A program made the position numbers and the translations under genes. DNA of 64,000 nucleotides from positions 1 through 64,000 of the forward strand of contig JAGCXL010000023.1 of the NCBI GenBank assembly GCA_017961295.1. Direction: 5' to 3'. A model generated the notes under the pieces. It saw nothing but the letters and a program-made list of their open reading frames with translations, made no database searches and was not told where the DNA came from. Of this stretch, positions 47,425 through 56,645 are shown piece after piece; positions within the stretch are counted from its first letter, which is position 1; every line of letters begins with the position of its first letter. Source of the DNA: Elusimicrobiaceae bacterium. GTDB lineage: Bacteria > Elusimicrobiota > Elusimicrobia > Elusimicrobiales > Elusimicrobiaceae.

Positions 47425-50022
47425 ATGATTCAAACTGTAATTAACAAAATTTTTGGAACCAAAAGCGAACGTGATTTAAAGAAAGTTCAACATTATGTAG
47501 ATACCGCTAACGCATTAGCTGCCGATATGGAAAAACTGACAGATGATGCGTTAAAGGCCAAAACACAAGAGTTTAAGGCCCGCTTGGCTGGCGGGGAAAC
47601 ATTGGACGATCTTTTGCCGGAAGCCTTTGCGGTAGTACGTGAAGCGGCCAAGCGTGTGATTGGTTTACGTCCGTATGATGTGCAACTTTTGGGTGGCATT
47701 GTGCTGCACCAAGGTAAAATTGCCGAAATGCGTACCGGGGAAGGGAAAACGCTTGTAGCTGTATTACCTTCTTATCTCAATGCGCTTACCGGCAAAGGGG
47801 TGCATGTGGTGACCGTGAACGATTACCTGGCCAAGCGTGACCGCCAATGGATGGGCCCGATTCACGAATTTTTGGGGCTTACCGTCGGTTTTATCGGGCA
47901 CGATATGCCCAATTCGGAACGCCGGGAAATGTATCAAAAGGATATTACGTATGTTACCAATAACGAATTGGGCTTTGATTATTTGCGTGACAACATGGTC
48001 ATTAGCCGCGAGGACCGCGTTTTGCGCCCGCTCAATTACTGCATTGTGGACGAAGTGGACTCCATTTTAATTGATGAGGCACGTACTCCGCTTATTATTT
48101 CCGGTCCATCTGATCAAAGTACAGATAAATATTATATCGTAAACCGGCTGGTGCCTTCGTTAAAAGTGCGTATTATTACCGAGAAAGACGAAGTAAAAGC
48201 AAAATATGAGGGCATTAAATTGGACGAAGGGGTAGATGCCATTATTGACGAAAAAGCGCATACCGCCACGCTAACCGATACCGGAATTGCCAAAGCCGAA
48301 AAATTTTTAAACGTTACCAATTTGTATGATGATGTACAATCGGAGTGGGTCCATCACATTAACCAAGCACTTCGGGCACATCACTTGTATGAACGTGACG
48401 TAGATTATGTGGTCAAAGATGGTGAAGTAATTATTGTAGACGAGTTTACCGGCCGGTTGATGCCCGGCCGCCGTTGGAGTGACGGACTGCACCAGGCAGT
48501 AGAGGCCAAGGAAGGTTTGCAAATTAAAGAAGAAAACCAGACCTTGGCTACCATTACGTTCCAAAATTTCTTTAAGCTATATAACAAACTTTCCGGTATG
48601 ACGGGTACCGCCATGACCGAAGCCAATGAGTTTTGGCAAATTTATAAATTGGACGTGGTGGAAATTCGTCCTAACCGTCCGTCCAAACGTATTGACTATC
48701 CGGATTCGGTATATTTGACCGAACGTGCTAAATTTAACGCGATAGTGGAAGAAGTGGAAGAATTATGGAAAAAAGGAGCCCCGGTTTTGGTGGGTACGCG
48801 CAGTATTGAAAAATCGGAAAAGCTAAGCCAAATGTTGCGCCAAAAAGGGATTCCGCATAAAGTATTAAATGCCAAATATCACGAAATGGAAGCCCAAATT
48901 ATCAGCCAAGCAGGCCGCAAGGGTGCGGTTACGATTGCTACCAACATGGCAGGGCGCGGAACGGATATTGTACTGGGCGGGAACCCAACTACGCCGCAAG
49001 AACAAGAGGTTGTTGTAAAATTAGGCGGGTTACATGTGATTGGTAGTGAACGGCATGAAAGCCGTCGTATTGATAACCAGTTGCGTGGGCGTTGTGCGCG
49101 CCAGGGCGATCCGGGTACTTCTCGTTTTTACATTGCACTGGATGATGAGCTGATGCGTTTGTTTGCAAACTCGCAAAAAATTGCATCTATTTTGTCGCAT
49201 GTGGGAATGAAGGAAGGCGAAGCTATTGAATCTTTTGTGCTTACGCGCCAAATTGAAGGAGCGCAGCGTATGGTGGAAGGGCGTAACTTTGATATCCGCA
49301 AACAGCTTTTAGATTACGACAAAGTAATGAATCAACAACGCACCGCTATTTACGGAATCCGAAATGCCATTTTAGATGGGGAAAATATGACGGATAAGTC
49401 CCATCAAATGATGGAAGAAATTGTGGCGGAATTGGTAGAACAGTATTATCATCCGCAACATCCGCAACGTACAGACTTTGAGGCTCTTAATACGGGATTG
49501 CGCCGTTTCTTTCCGATTCCGTTTGAATTAACGGCAGAAAATGTGGGAAAGAAGACACAAGAGCAACTAGTTGGGCAAGTAATGGACGCTGTGAAGGAAT
49601 TGTATGCCCAACGGACTTTGTACTTTGCCGAACAGGGAATTAATTTCGGCGAAGTAGAGCGCATGCTTTTGCTGCAAATTATTGATAGTGCATGGAAACA
49701 AAACTTGTATGAGTTGGACCAATTGCAAAATAGTGTTAGTTTACGCGGCTATGCGCAAAAAGATCCGCTGATTGAATATCAGAAGGAATCGTATAAGTTA
49801 TATGAATCCATGATGAACCATATTCGTGATTTAATGGTTAGTTATATCTTCCGCTTGCAGTTGCCTCCGCGGCGTACAGCCGCCGAGCGCGCGCAAGAGG
49901 CTGCCGCCAAAAACCCGGATCGGGACCAGAATGCCCCTGTGCAAAAACACATCGGACGTAATGACCCGTGCCCGTGTGGAAGCGGAAAGAAATATAAAAA
50001 ATGTTGTGGAGCTAATCAATGA
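47425..50022 (+). CDS. secA: Preprotein translocase ATPase SecA
   Basis: The 865-residue motor drives secretory proteins through SecYEG. It shows the ATPase motif AEMRTGEGKTLVA, the DEVDSILIDEARTPL motif, GMTGTAMTE, and IATNMAGRGTDI with HESRRIDNQLRGR. The C-terminal zinc-binding tail RNDPCPCGSGKKYKKCC binds SecB or phospholipid. Length is typical for a compact SecA. AAGGA precedes the ATG. It heads a run of seven genes that overlap or nearly touch. The exported proteins encoded around it depend on this system. Confidence 0.99.
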   Translation: MIQTVINKIFGTKSERDLKKVQHYVDTANALAADMEKLTDDALKAKTQEFKARLAGGETLDDLLPEAFAVVREAAKRVIGLRPYDVQLLGGIVLHQGKIAEMRTGEGKTLVAVLPSYLNALTGKGVHVVTVNDYLAKRDRQWMGPIHEFLGLTVGFIGHDMPNSERREMYQKDITYVTNNELGFDYLRDNMVISREDRVLRPLNYCIVDEVDSILIDEARTPLIISGPSDQSTDKYYIVNRLVPSLKVRIITEKDEVKAKYEGIKLDEGVDAIIDEKAHTATLTDTGIAKAEKFLNVTNLYDDVQSEWVHHINQALRAHHLYERDVDYVVKDGEVIIVDEFTGRLMPGRRWSDGLHQAVEAKEGLQIKEENQTLATITFQNFFKLYNKLSGMTGTAMTEANEFWQIYKLDVVEIRPNRPSKRIDYPDSVYLTERAKFNAIVEEVEELWKKGAPVLVGTRSIEKSEKLSQMLRQKGIPHKVLNAKYHEMEAQIISQAGRKGAVTIATNMAGRGTDIVLGGNPTTPQEQEVVVKLGGLHVIGSERHESRRIDNQLRGRCARQGDPGTSRFYIALDDELMRLFANSQKIASILSHVGMKEGEAIESFVLTRQIEGAQRMVEGRNFDIRKQLLDYDKVMNQQRTAIYGIRNAILDGENMTDKSHQMMEEIVAELVEQYYHPQHPQRTDFEALNTGLRRFFPIPFELTAENVGKKTQEQLVGQVMDAVKELYAQRTLYFAEQGINFGEVERMLLLQIIDSAWKQNLYELDQLQNSVSLRGYAQKDPLIEYQKESYKLYESMMNHIRDLMVSYIFRLQLPPRRTAAERAQEAAAKNPDRDQNAPVQKHIGRNDPCPCGSGKKYKKCCGANQ

Positions 50023-50450
50023 ACAAAATAATAAAAAATATGCTTTTGATCTTGTGTACGATAGGAGTTATGTGTTTGCTTCCGGTGTTTTTACTGCATG
50101 ATGCGCCGATTCCGGTGGATGTTGTGCGGCTAGATATGCAGGAATTAGCAGCCCAAAAAGAGGCAGTTGCCAAGGCTGAAAAACAAGCACGTAGTCAAGC
50201 GCGTGTGCGGCGTGTATACTCGTGTAGTGTGGATGAAGATTGCATTATTGTCGAAAAAGATCCGTGCGGATGTACGATAGGTCCCAGCGGAGTAACGGCG
50301 ATTAACGTAAATCATATTTTGGATTTTAATAGCATGAACAATCAAAAGTCAGTTACAAAAACGTGCCCGGAACAAGTTTCCAAAGAAAGAGAGTGTAGCC
50401 CGTCAGCCCGGCCGGTTTGTAAGGCTAAACGCTGCAGTATTAGTTATTAA
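50019..50450 (+). CDS. Membrane-anchored protein with an eight-cysteine periplasmic cluster
   Basis: The 143-residue protein has one N-terminal membrane segment (about 6-27), a charged helical stalk (35-65), and a C-terminal domain with eight cysteines at 69, 75, 83, 85, 116, 126, 134 and 139. Spacing resembles small eight-cysteine-cluster domains found as isolated secreted modules. The cysteines could form four disulfides in the periplasm. It overlaps secA by ATGA and precedes lnt by 2 bp, so it is made together with the export machinery. Function unknown. Confidence 0.75.
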   Translation: MNKIIKNMLLILCTIGVMCLLPVFLLHDAPIPVDVVRLDMQELAAQKEAVAKAEKQARSQARVRRVYSCSVDEDCIIVEKDPCGCTIGPSGVTAINVNHILDFNSMNNQKSVTKTCPEQVSKERECSPSARPVCKAKRCSISY

Positions 50451-50452
50451 AT

Positions 50453-52048
50453 ATGTCTGAGTTGAAAGCCCCTAGTCGTTTTAGTGTTTTGTTTCACCAA
50501 GCAAGCCGTTTGTTTTTTATAACGGTCTGTGCGGTGATTACGGCAGGGCTTTTTTATTTGAGTTATCCCAAAAATTCTTTTGCCTTTGCGGCTTGGTTTA
50601 TCTTGGCTCCGTTTATTTGGGGCGTTTGCCATGTGCGTACGATGGCGGGAAGTTTTGGGTACGGGTGGCTTACCGGACTCATGAGCAATGCGACTTTATT
50701 GTCCTGGATTTACTACACCTGCCTACATGGCGGAGGCCTCTCTAAACCGCTTTCGTTAGCGGCATGGCTGGGGTTAAGTGCTTTACTGGCAATCCCTTTT
50801 GCTATATTGGGTGGGGCGTGCCATTTCCTTAAAAAAACGGGAGGATTCTTTCCGCTATTAGTGGCTTGTGGTTGGGTGGCTTTGGAGTGGCTACATCAAA
50901 CGATTGCGTTTTACGGGCTTGGATTCCCGTGGATTATGCTGGGATATACGCAGTGGAACATACCGGACGTTTTGTATATTGCTTCATTTACCGGGGTTTA
51001 CGGGCTTAGCTTTTTACTGGCTTTTGTAGGAAGTAGTATCGGTTGGTGTTTTGCTTTGCCCGGGCTTAAAAAGGGATTGTGGCATTTGGGGATTGCTACC
51101 GTGGTGTTTTGTTGTGTCTATGGGTTTGGCCGGCATATGCAAGCGCGTTATGCTCATTTTGCCAAACACCCACATTCTCTTCTAAGTGTGCAAACGGCTA
51201 TTATGCAGCCTAATATTGACCAATATAAGAAATGGACCGCCGAGTATGAAGATGAAATTGCCCAAAATTTGCAAAATATGGGAGCTTCTTTGGCAGATCA
51301 AAACGTCTATTTGGTGGTTTGGCCGGAAAGTACGGTGCCAGGTACATTAACCGAAGAGAGATATTTTGATTTGTTTTCCCGCATAGGACAAACTTCGGGG
51401 GCATATCAACTGGTTGGTTCTAATATATCATCCCGGACGGATACGCAATATGTAGGGGCATATTTGATGGCACCGGGGGCAAATGCACTTTCGGCTTACC
51501 GTAAAATTAAGTTAGTTCCGTTCGGAGAGTTTATTCCCTTTCACACACTTCTCAAGCATTTTACCCAAAACATAGAAGTAATGGGTGCTCTGGGAGCTTT
51601 TACCCCGGGAGAGATGGAACAACCGTTATTGGAAGCTGGTGGCATTAAGTTGGGAACGACTATTTGTTATGAGTCTATTTTTCCACAACTGTGGCGTTCT
51701 CTCAATCGCCAGGGGGCACAACTTTTTGTAAATATTACTAATGATGCTTGGTTCTTTAATACGGCAGCCCCATACCAACACTTAGCGGTAAACGTGCTGC
51801 GTGCGGCTGAAAACGGATTGCCGGTTGTACGTGCGGCCAATACCGGGTTTTCGGCGTATATAGATGCTTTTGGACATGTAAAAGCTACCTCAGGTCTTTT
51901 TACGCAGGAGGTACTTACCCAAAATGTACCGCTGTCGGTGCTGGAACGTACTACTTTTTACGGACAATGGGGGGACTGGTTTGCGTGGCTGTGTGCAATT
52001 TTGTTTTTTACCATTTCCGTTTCCACCGTAGTTTTTTTCTATGAATAA
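50453..52048 (+). CDS. lnt: Apolipoprotein N-acyltransferase
   Basis: The 531-residue integral membrane enzyme adds the third acyl chain to lipoproteins. After about six membrane helices comes the nitrilase-like domain, with the catalytic triad E292 in [10 protein letters not shown]351 in [12 protein letters not shown], and C405 in TICYES. A C-terminal helix ends the protein. Its presence supports a Gram-negative envelope and processing of lipoproteins such as the one at 56229-56645. It starts 2 bp after the preceding stop without a Shine-Dalgarno site and overlaps prfB by 8 bp. Confidence 0.96.
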   Translation: MSELKAPSRFSVLFHQASRLFFITVCAVITAGLFYLSYPKNSFAFAAWFILAPFIWGVCHVRTMAGSFGYGWLTGLMSNATLLSWIYYTCLHGGGLSKPLSLAAWLGLSALLAIPFAILGGACHFLKKTGGFFPLLVACGWVALEWLHQTIAFYGLGFPWIMLGYTQWNIPDVLYIASFTGVYGLSFLLAFVGSSIGWCFALPGLKKGLWHLGIATVVFCCVYGFGRHMQARYAHFAKHPHSLLSVQTAIMQPNIDQYKKWTAEYEDEIAQNLQNMGASLADQNVYLVVWPESTVPGTLTEERYFDLFSRIGQTSGAYQLVGSNISSRTDTQYVGAYLMAPGANALSAYRKIKLVPFGEFIPFHTLLKHFTQNIEVMGALGAFTPGEMEQPLLEAGGIKLGTTICYESIFPQLWRSLNRQGAQLFVNITNDAWFFNTAAPYQHLAVNVLRAAENGLPVVRAANTGFSAYIDAFGHVKATSGLFTQEVLTQNVPLSVLERTTFYGQWGDWFAWLCAILFFTISVSTVVFFYE

Positions 52049-53162
52049 TATTGAATTTAAAGACGTTGAACAAAAGATAGAAGAATTGTCTATCCGGGTG
52101 GCAAAAATAGAAGCTATCGATAAAATTGCCCAAAAAAACAAAGAGCTGGAAACTTTGGAAGCACGTTCTGCCGTACCGGAATTTTGGAATAATCCGCAAC
52201 AAGCCAAAGAAATTTCGCGCCAAATCGATTTTTTAAAAACATCTATTGAAACTTTTTTTCACCTTAAAAAACATGTGGAAGATGCGCGGGCGTTGTTTGA
52301 CTTGTGCAAAGAAATGCAAGATCAAACGGAGCTAAATAATCTTTTTGAAAGTTTATCCCAAATTGAGAAACAAGTTGCCCAAAAAGAAGGGGAAATCCGC
52401 CTGAGTGAACCCAACGACAAACTAAATGCGATTTTAACCATTCATGCCGGCGCCGGGGGGACAGAATCATGTGATTGGGCGCAAATGCTCGTGCGTATGT
52501 ATACGCGTTGGGCGGAACAACATGGTTTTAAATTTTCAATTTTAGATTCACAACCCGGCGACGAGGCAGGAATTAAAACGCTTTGTGCCATGGTGGAGGG
52601 TCCTTTTGCTTATGGCTACTTAAAAGGGGAAAATGGGGTACACCGGTTGGTGCGTGTTTCTCCGTTTGATGCCAATGCGCGGCGGCATACGTCTTTTGCT
52701 TCGTGTGACGTGCTGCCGGATATTGATGAAGACATCAATATTGAAATCCCGGAAAGTGACATTGAACTGGAAACTTCCCGTGCCGGAGGACATGGCGGGC
52801 AAAACGTAAACAAGGTGGAAAGTGCGGTACGCCTGCTACATAAACCTACGGGAATAGTAGTTTCTTGCCGTATTGAGCGTAGCCAATTGCAAAACCGCCA
52901 AACCGCTCTAAAAATGCTTAAAGCCAAACTCTACGAATTGGAAATGGACAAAAAACGCGGGGAGGCCGAAAAACGCTATGGACAAAAAGGGGAAATTGCG
53001 TGGGGGCACCAAATTCGTTCGTACGTATTTATGCCCTATCAACTGGTTAAAGATTTAAGAAGCGGTTTCGAAACAAGCCAAATTGATTCAGTCATGGACG
53101 GTGATCTAGACCCGTTTATTTTGGCCTACTTAAACTACGAAGCCGAACACAAAAAAGCATGA
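52041..53162 (+). CDS. prfB: Peptide chain release factor 2
   Basis: The 373-residue factor ends translation at UGA and UAA. The RF2-specific tripeptide SPF is at 207-209, and the peptidyl-transferase-centre motif GGQ at 252-254 within [15 protein letters not shown]. The reading frame is continuous: no in-frame TGA and no CTTTGA-type programmed +1 frameshift occurs in the N-terminal region where E. coli and most other bacteria have it. The frameshift autoregulation is therefore absent. It overlaps lnt and hemW. Confidence 0.97.
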   Translation: MNNIEFKDVEQKIEELSIRVAKIEAIDKIAQKNKELETLEARSAVPEFWNNPQQAKEISRQIDFLKTSIETFFHLKKHVEDARALFDLCKEMQDQTELNNLFESLSQIEKQVAQKEGEIRLSEPNDKLNAILTIHAGAGGTESCDWAQMLVRMYTRWAEQHGFKFSILDSQPGDEAGIKTLCAMVEGPFAYGYLKGENGVHRLVRVSPFDANARRHTSFASCDVLPDIDEDINIEIPESDIELETSRAGGHGGQNVNKVESAVRLLHKPTGIVVSCRIERSQLQNRQTALKMLKAKLYELEMDKKRGEAEKRYGQKGEIAWGHQIRSYVFMPYQLVKDLRSGFETSQIDSVMDGDLDPFILAYLNYEAEHKKA

Positions 53163-54262
53163 AGCGCGGGTTGTATATCCACATTCCTTTCTGCAAACAA
53201 AAGTGTAACTATTGCGATTTTGCCTCTTTTGCCGGGCAAGAACGGATGATAGATGTATATTTACAAGCTCTTGGGCACGAAGCCGCTTTAAATAAAGAAA
53301 TTGCTTGTCAAACGCTTTATGTGGGAGGCGGTACGCCCAGTTTGTTGGCTGTACACCAAATGGAGCGCTTGGCAAAAATTATTTGCAAAAATTTTGGTCC
53401 TATTCCTAATTTTGAAGAAAGTACTTTTGAGGCAAATCCGGAAAGTTTAACTCCTGCCAAAATAGCTGCGTTACGTAACGCGGGGTTTAACCGGATTAGT
53501 ATCGGGCTGCAAAGCTTTCATAATGACGAACTTAAAACGTTGGGCCGCGTGCATACGGCGGAACAATTTTGGCAGGCTTACCAAGCGGCAATTGCAGGGG
53601 GATTTACAAATATAAATGTAGATTTAATTGCCGGACTACCTGGGCAAACCTTGGGAAAATTTGTAAATAGCTTAAAAAAACTTTTAAATTTAGGCCCACA
53701 GCATATTTCCGTCTATGGGCTGCAAATAGAAGAAGGAACGCCTTTTTTTACACAAGGCCTAGAATGTGACCAAGTACTTATGCGGCGTATGTTAGAAGAA
53801 ACGGACAAGCTGCTATCTATTGCAGGATATCATCATTATGAAATTTCTAATTATGCCTTGCCCGGATACGAGGCCAAACACAATATTCTTTATTGGCAAA
53901 ACGCAGAATATGTGGGCCTGGGTTGTGCGGCTGTTTCGTACCGCGGGGGGGTGCGCCGTCAAAATACACCGGTTTTAAAAGATTATATTTTTGATATGGA
54001 AAATGGGAAAACTCCGGTTTCTTTTTCGGAACAACTAACCGGTAAAGCACAAGTAGGGGAAAGTTTAATGTTGGCATTTAGACAGTTAGATGGGGTTTGC
54101 CTTTCCAACGAGCAGAGAAAACTGTTCGGGCCCGAAATAGAACGGCATGTTCAAAACGGACTTCTCACCTGCGTAAATAAAAAGGTAAAATTAAGTGCAG
54201 AGGGGTTATATTTAGCCAATGAAGTTTTTCGTAGTTTTGTAGCCCCGTTTGAGGATGCATGA
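53159..54262 (+). CDS. hemW: Radical SAM heme chaperone HemW
   Basis: The 367-residue protein begins [21 protein letters not shown] with cluster cysteines at 12, 16 and 19. [18 protein letters not shown] and [13 protein letters not shown] follow, as in HemW and oxygen-independent coproporphyrinogen oxidase HemN. The CxxxCxxC without the extra cysteine of HemN (CxxxCxxCxC) points to HemW, a heme-trafficking protein rather than a coproporphyrinogen dehydrogenase. It overlaps prfB by ATGA and the next gene by 4 bp. Confidence 0.9.
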   Translation: MKRGLYIHIPFCKQKCNYCDFASFAGQERMIDVYLQALGHEAALNKEIACQTLYVGGGTPSLLAVHQMERLAKIICKNFGPIPNFEESTFEANPESLTPAKIAALRNAGFNRISIGLQSFHNDELKTLGRVHTAEQFWQAYQAAIAGGFTNINVDLIAGLPGQTLGKFVNSLKKLLNLGPQHISVYGLQIEEGTPFFTQGLECDQVLMRRMLEETDKLLSIAGYHHYEISNYALPGYEAKHNILYWQNAEYVGLGCAAVSYRGGVRRQNTPVLKDYIFDMENGKTPVSFSEQLTGKAQVGESLMLAFRQLDGVCLSNEQRKLFGPEIERHVQNGLLTCVNKKVKLSAEGLYLANEVFRSFVAPFEDA

Positions 54263-54972
54263 ACGTAACGCCGGTTCACACAGAATTATTTAAAGAAGGG
54301 GCCGATTTACCGGCTTTTATCTTGCGTTTTGCTCCAAATGTGGAAGAAAACACAGTATTGGCGGTGTCCTCGAAAGTAGTGGCTCTTTGGAAAAATAACA
54401 CGGTTCCCTATGAAAGTTGGGTGCAAAAAGAAAGACTGATTAAACAGCATAGCCAAGCTGCTTTAAAAACGCCACTTGCGTGGCTGACAATTAAAGACGG
54501 TATGATTATGACCAATGCCGGGATTGACGAGAGTAACGCCAAAGGAAAGTTAATTTTACTTCCGGATTGTTACGCGGCGGCTGATGAGTTGCGCACAAAG
54601 CTTAAACAAAAGTGGCATGTGCAAAATTTGGGTATTGTGATTACAGACAGTATGATTTTGCCCTTGCGTGCGGGGGTAGTAGCGGCAGCGGTAGGGTATG
54701 CCGGTTTTAAAGGAGTAACCGACTTGCGCGGGAAGCCGGATCTTTTTGGACGACCACTCCAAACAACGTTAGTAGATGTGGCGGACAGTTTGGCTACTTC
54801 GGCAGCACTTGTAATGGGAGAAGCCGACGAGCGATGTCCGCTTTGCATGATTGAAAATGCACCCGTATATTTTACGGAAAAAACGGACCGAAACGAAATT
54901 AAATATCCGGTTCAAAACGATTTGTATACGCCTCTTTTGCAGGCGACAAAATTAATAACAAAGGAGAAATAA
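54259..54972 (+). CDS. CofE/F420-gamma-glutamyl ligase family protein
   Basis: The 237-residue protein matches the coenzyme F420-0:L-glutamate ligase family: VLAVSSKVVAL at the N-terminus, VITDSMILPLRAGVVAAAVGYAGF in the centre (cut here in parts), DLRGKPDLFGRPLQTT, and ADSLATSAALVMGEADE. CofE adds glutamates to F420 in archaea and actinobacteria. No F420 biosynthetic or F420-dependent gene is visible, and relatives in non-F420 bacteria are annotated as folate gamma-glutamate ligases. The substrate here is unknown. It is co-transcribed between hemW and mscL. Confidence 0.82.
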   Translation: MNVTPVHTELFKEGADLPAFILRFAPNVEENTVLAVSSKVVALWKNNTVPYESWVQKERLIKQHSQAALKTPLAWLTIKDGMIMTNAGIDESNAKGKLILLPDCYAAADELRTKLKQKWHVQNLGIVITDSMILPLRAGVVAAAVGYAGFKGVTDLRGKPDLFGRPLQTTLVDVADSLATSAALVMGEADERCPLCMIENAPVYFTEKTDRNEIKYPVQNDLYTPLLQATKLITKEK

Positions 54973-55434
54973 ATGAAAAGTATTGCTAATGAATTCAAGC
55001 AATTCGTCATGCGTGGCAATGTAATTGATATGGCAGTTGGTATCATTATCGGAGCCGCGTTTACAAAAATCGTAAACTCTATGGTGGCCGATGTGCTCAT
55101 GCCGCCGTTGGGGCTTTTGTTGGGTAAAGTAGATTTTTCCAACTGGTTTATTGTGTTAAAACCCGGTGCCGACGGCGTACGCGATTTTACCACCATTGCA
55201 GCCGCGCAAGAGGCGGGTGCTACCACCCTTAACTTGGGTTTATTTTTAAACGCCATTATTAGTTTTTTAATTGTAGCGTTTTGTGTGTTTCTTTTGATTA
55301 AGGCCATCAATAAACTCAATAAACCGGCCCCGGCTCCTGCCGCCGCTCCAACGACTAAAAAGTGCCCGTTCTGCTGTAGCGAAATTGCTTTAGAAGCTAC
55401 CCGCTGCCCGCACTGCACTTCCGAAATTAAATAG
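54973..55434 (+). CDS. mscL: Large-conductance mechanosensitive channel with C-terminal zinc ribbon
   Basis: The 153-residue protein has the MscL N-terminus (FKQFVMRGNVIDMAVGIIIGAAF), the pore helix TM1, a periplasmic loop (about 52-85), and TM2 (about 87-111). It opens under membrane tension to release solutes in osmotic downshock. After an Ala/Pro linker the tail has CPFC and CPHC (C131, C134, C145, C148), an unusual zinc-ribbon addition in place of the ordinary cytoplasmic helix bundle. It starts on the base after the preceding stop, with AAGGAG upstream. Confidence 0.96.
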   Translation: MKSIANEFKQFVMRGNVIDMAVGIIIGAAFTKIVNSMVADVLMPPLGLLLGKVDFSNWFIVLKPGADGVRDFTTIAAAQEAGATTLNLGLFLNAIISFLIVAFCVFLLIKAINKLNKPAPAPAAAPTTKKCPFCCSEIALEATRCPHCTSEIK

Positions 55435-55448
55435 GTTGTTTTAATTTT

Positions 55449-55474
55449 AAATGGCCCCCAAACGGGGGTCATTT
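55449..55474 (+). terminator. Probable mscL terminator
   Basis: AAATGGCCCCC (55449-55459) pairs with GGGGGTCATTT (55464-55474) with one G-T pair. The T tract is delayed by GCG, so efficiency is uncertain. Confidence 0.6.
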
Positions 55475-55495
55475 GCGTTTATCTTTTTATTTTTT

Positions 55496-55510
55496 TACAC
55501 TATAGATATG
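55496..55510 (+). promoter_or_regulatory. -10 box abutting the GDPD start (predicted leaderless)
   Basis: TACACT at 55496-55501, 6 nt, ATG at 55508. No Shine-Dalgarno site is present. Confidence 0.4.
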
Positions 55511-56197
55511 ATTTATTTTTCTCACCGCGGAGCCAATACGCTGCGTGTCCAAAACACTTCTGAAGCCTTTGCCTTGGCCCATACACAAGGGGCACGCTAT
55601 TTTGAACTGGATGTGCACTTGCTAAGAGACAGCTCTTTGGTTGTCCATCATGATTATTCTCTTTTAAGTACTGCGGGAGTGGACGTGCAACTTAAAGATT
55701 TAACGGCTGCGGATTTAAAAAAATATCCACTTAACAATCAATTTACACATCAGGCAGTTTATGTGCCTTTGTTAGAAGATGTTTTGCCGCTAATTACACC
55801 CGGTTTGATGTTATTAAACATAGAGCTTAAAAATGATGGCAACTGTTATCCCGGATTAGAAGAAACTCTTTTAAAAAATCTCCCAACTAGCCTGTTACCT
55901 AAAGTTTTATTTTCCAGTTTTGATTATTCTGCCTTGCAACGCTTGCGTGCCCTTGCACCCAAAGTTCGCATTGGACAACTCACGCGTTCTTTTAATGTAC
56001 AGCAAGCCCTTGACATACAAGCGGAAAGTGTACACACCAACTATACGCGTTTTACACCGCAAATGGCGCAAATTTGTCATGAAAACGGTCTTAAAGTCTA
56101 TTGTTATACGGTAAATGATAAAGAACTGGCGACCCGGCTAGCAACGCAAGGGGCCGATGGTATTTTTACAGATAAAATTACTGATTTTTTAGCATGA
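55508..56197 (+). CDS. Glycerophosphodiester phosphodiesterase
   Basis: The 229-residue cytoplasmic protein has the GDPD TIM-barrel motifs: FSHRGAN at the N-terminus (catalytic His), FELDVHLLRDSSLVVHHD (second His, metal Glu and Asp), LNIELKN, and VYCYTVND..........GADGIFTD at the end. It hydrolyses glycerophosphodiesters from phospholipid turnover to glycerol-3-phosphate and an alcohol. There is no signal peptide. An upstream in-frame ATG (55451) lies inside the mscL terminator and is rejected. Confidence 0.92.
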   Translation: MIYFSHRGANTLRVQNTSEAFALAHTQGARYFELDVHLLRDSSLVVHHDYSLLSTAGVDVQLKDLTAADLKKYPLNNQFTHQAVYVPLLEDVLPLITPGLMLLNIELKNDGNCYPGLEETLLKNLPTSLLPKVLFSSFDYSALQRLRALAPKVRIGQLTRSFNVQQALDIQAESVHTNYTRFTPQMAQICHENGLKVYCYTVNDKELATRLATQGADGIFTDKITDFLA

Positions 56198-56226
56198 AAA
56201 ACCCCCCGCTTAGCGGGGGGTTTTTT
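56197..56226. terminator. Bidirectional terminator between GDPD and the lipoprotein gene
   Basis: AAAAACCCCCCGC (56197-56209) pairs with GCGGGGGGTTTTT (56213-56225) around TTA. Confidence 0.9.
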
Positions 56227-56228
56227 GA

Positions 56229-56645
56229 TTATTGGTAATAGTCTTCTTCGGTATTAGAACCGGCGTTGCTACTGCCGCTGCCTTGCATGCCGTAGTATTG
56301 TTCTGGAGTGTAGCGTTTGGGTTTTTTCCATAGGCGTTTTTCACTCTTATATTCCTGCGCGGAATATTCGCCGGGAACTTTGGGATTTTGACGTTTATCA
56401 AAGAAATAGACTTCCGTATCTTTTTCTGTTTCGGGAATTACATTAAAAATATATTCCGATTCTTTATTAGGTTGTAATTCGCGGCGTTGGACCGTTTGTT
56501 TTAAATCTTCCAGGTAGTCTTCTTTGGTTAGGTAGATTTTTTTGGCATAGCGCTCACCACCGATTTCACGGTTATTATTGGATTTACAGGCGGCTAAAAA
56601 ACTAACCGCAGCTATAAAGATAAATAGAAACGCTAATTTTTTCAT
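56229..56645 (-). CDS. Small lipoprotein, function unknown
   Basis: The 138-residue protein has a signal peptide with lipobox LAAC, the modified cysteine at residue 20 (MKKLAFLFIFIAAVSFLAAC). The mature part is strongly hydrophilic, rich in Lys, Glu and Tyr, and ends in a Ser/Gly/Asn-rich tail with EEDYYQ. The residue after the Cys is Lys, so outer-membrane sorting is plausible. It overlaps folD by ATGA and is the last gene of a ten-gene minus-strand run. No family recognised. Confidence 0.8.
   Translation of the reverse strand: MKKLAFLFIFIAAVSFLAACKSNNNREIGGERYAKKIYLTKEDYLEDLKQTVQRRELQPNKESEYIFNVIPETEKDTEVYFFDKRQNPKVPGEYSAQEYKSEKRLWKKPKRYTPEQYYGMQGSGSSNAGSNTEEDYYQ

Noticed and set aside
52041-52200. 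Programmed +1 frameshift in prfB
   Set aside because: No in-frame TGA and no CTTTGA in the N-terminal coding region.
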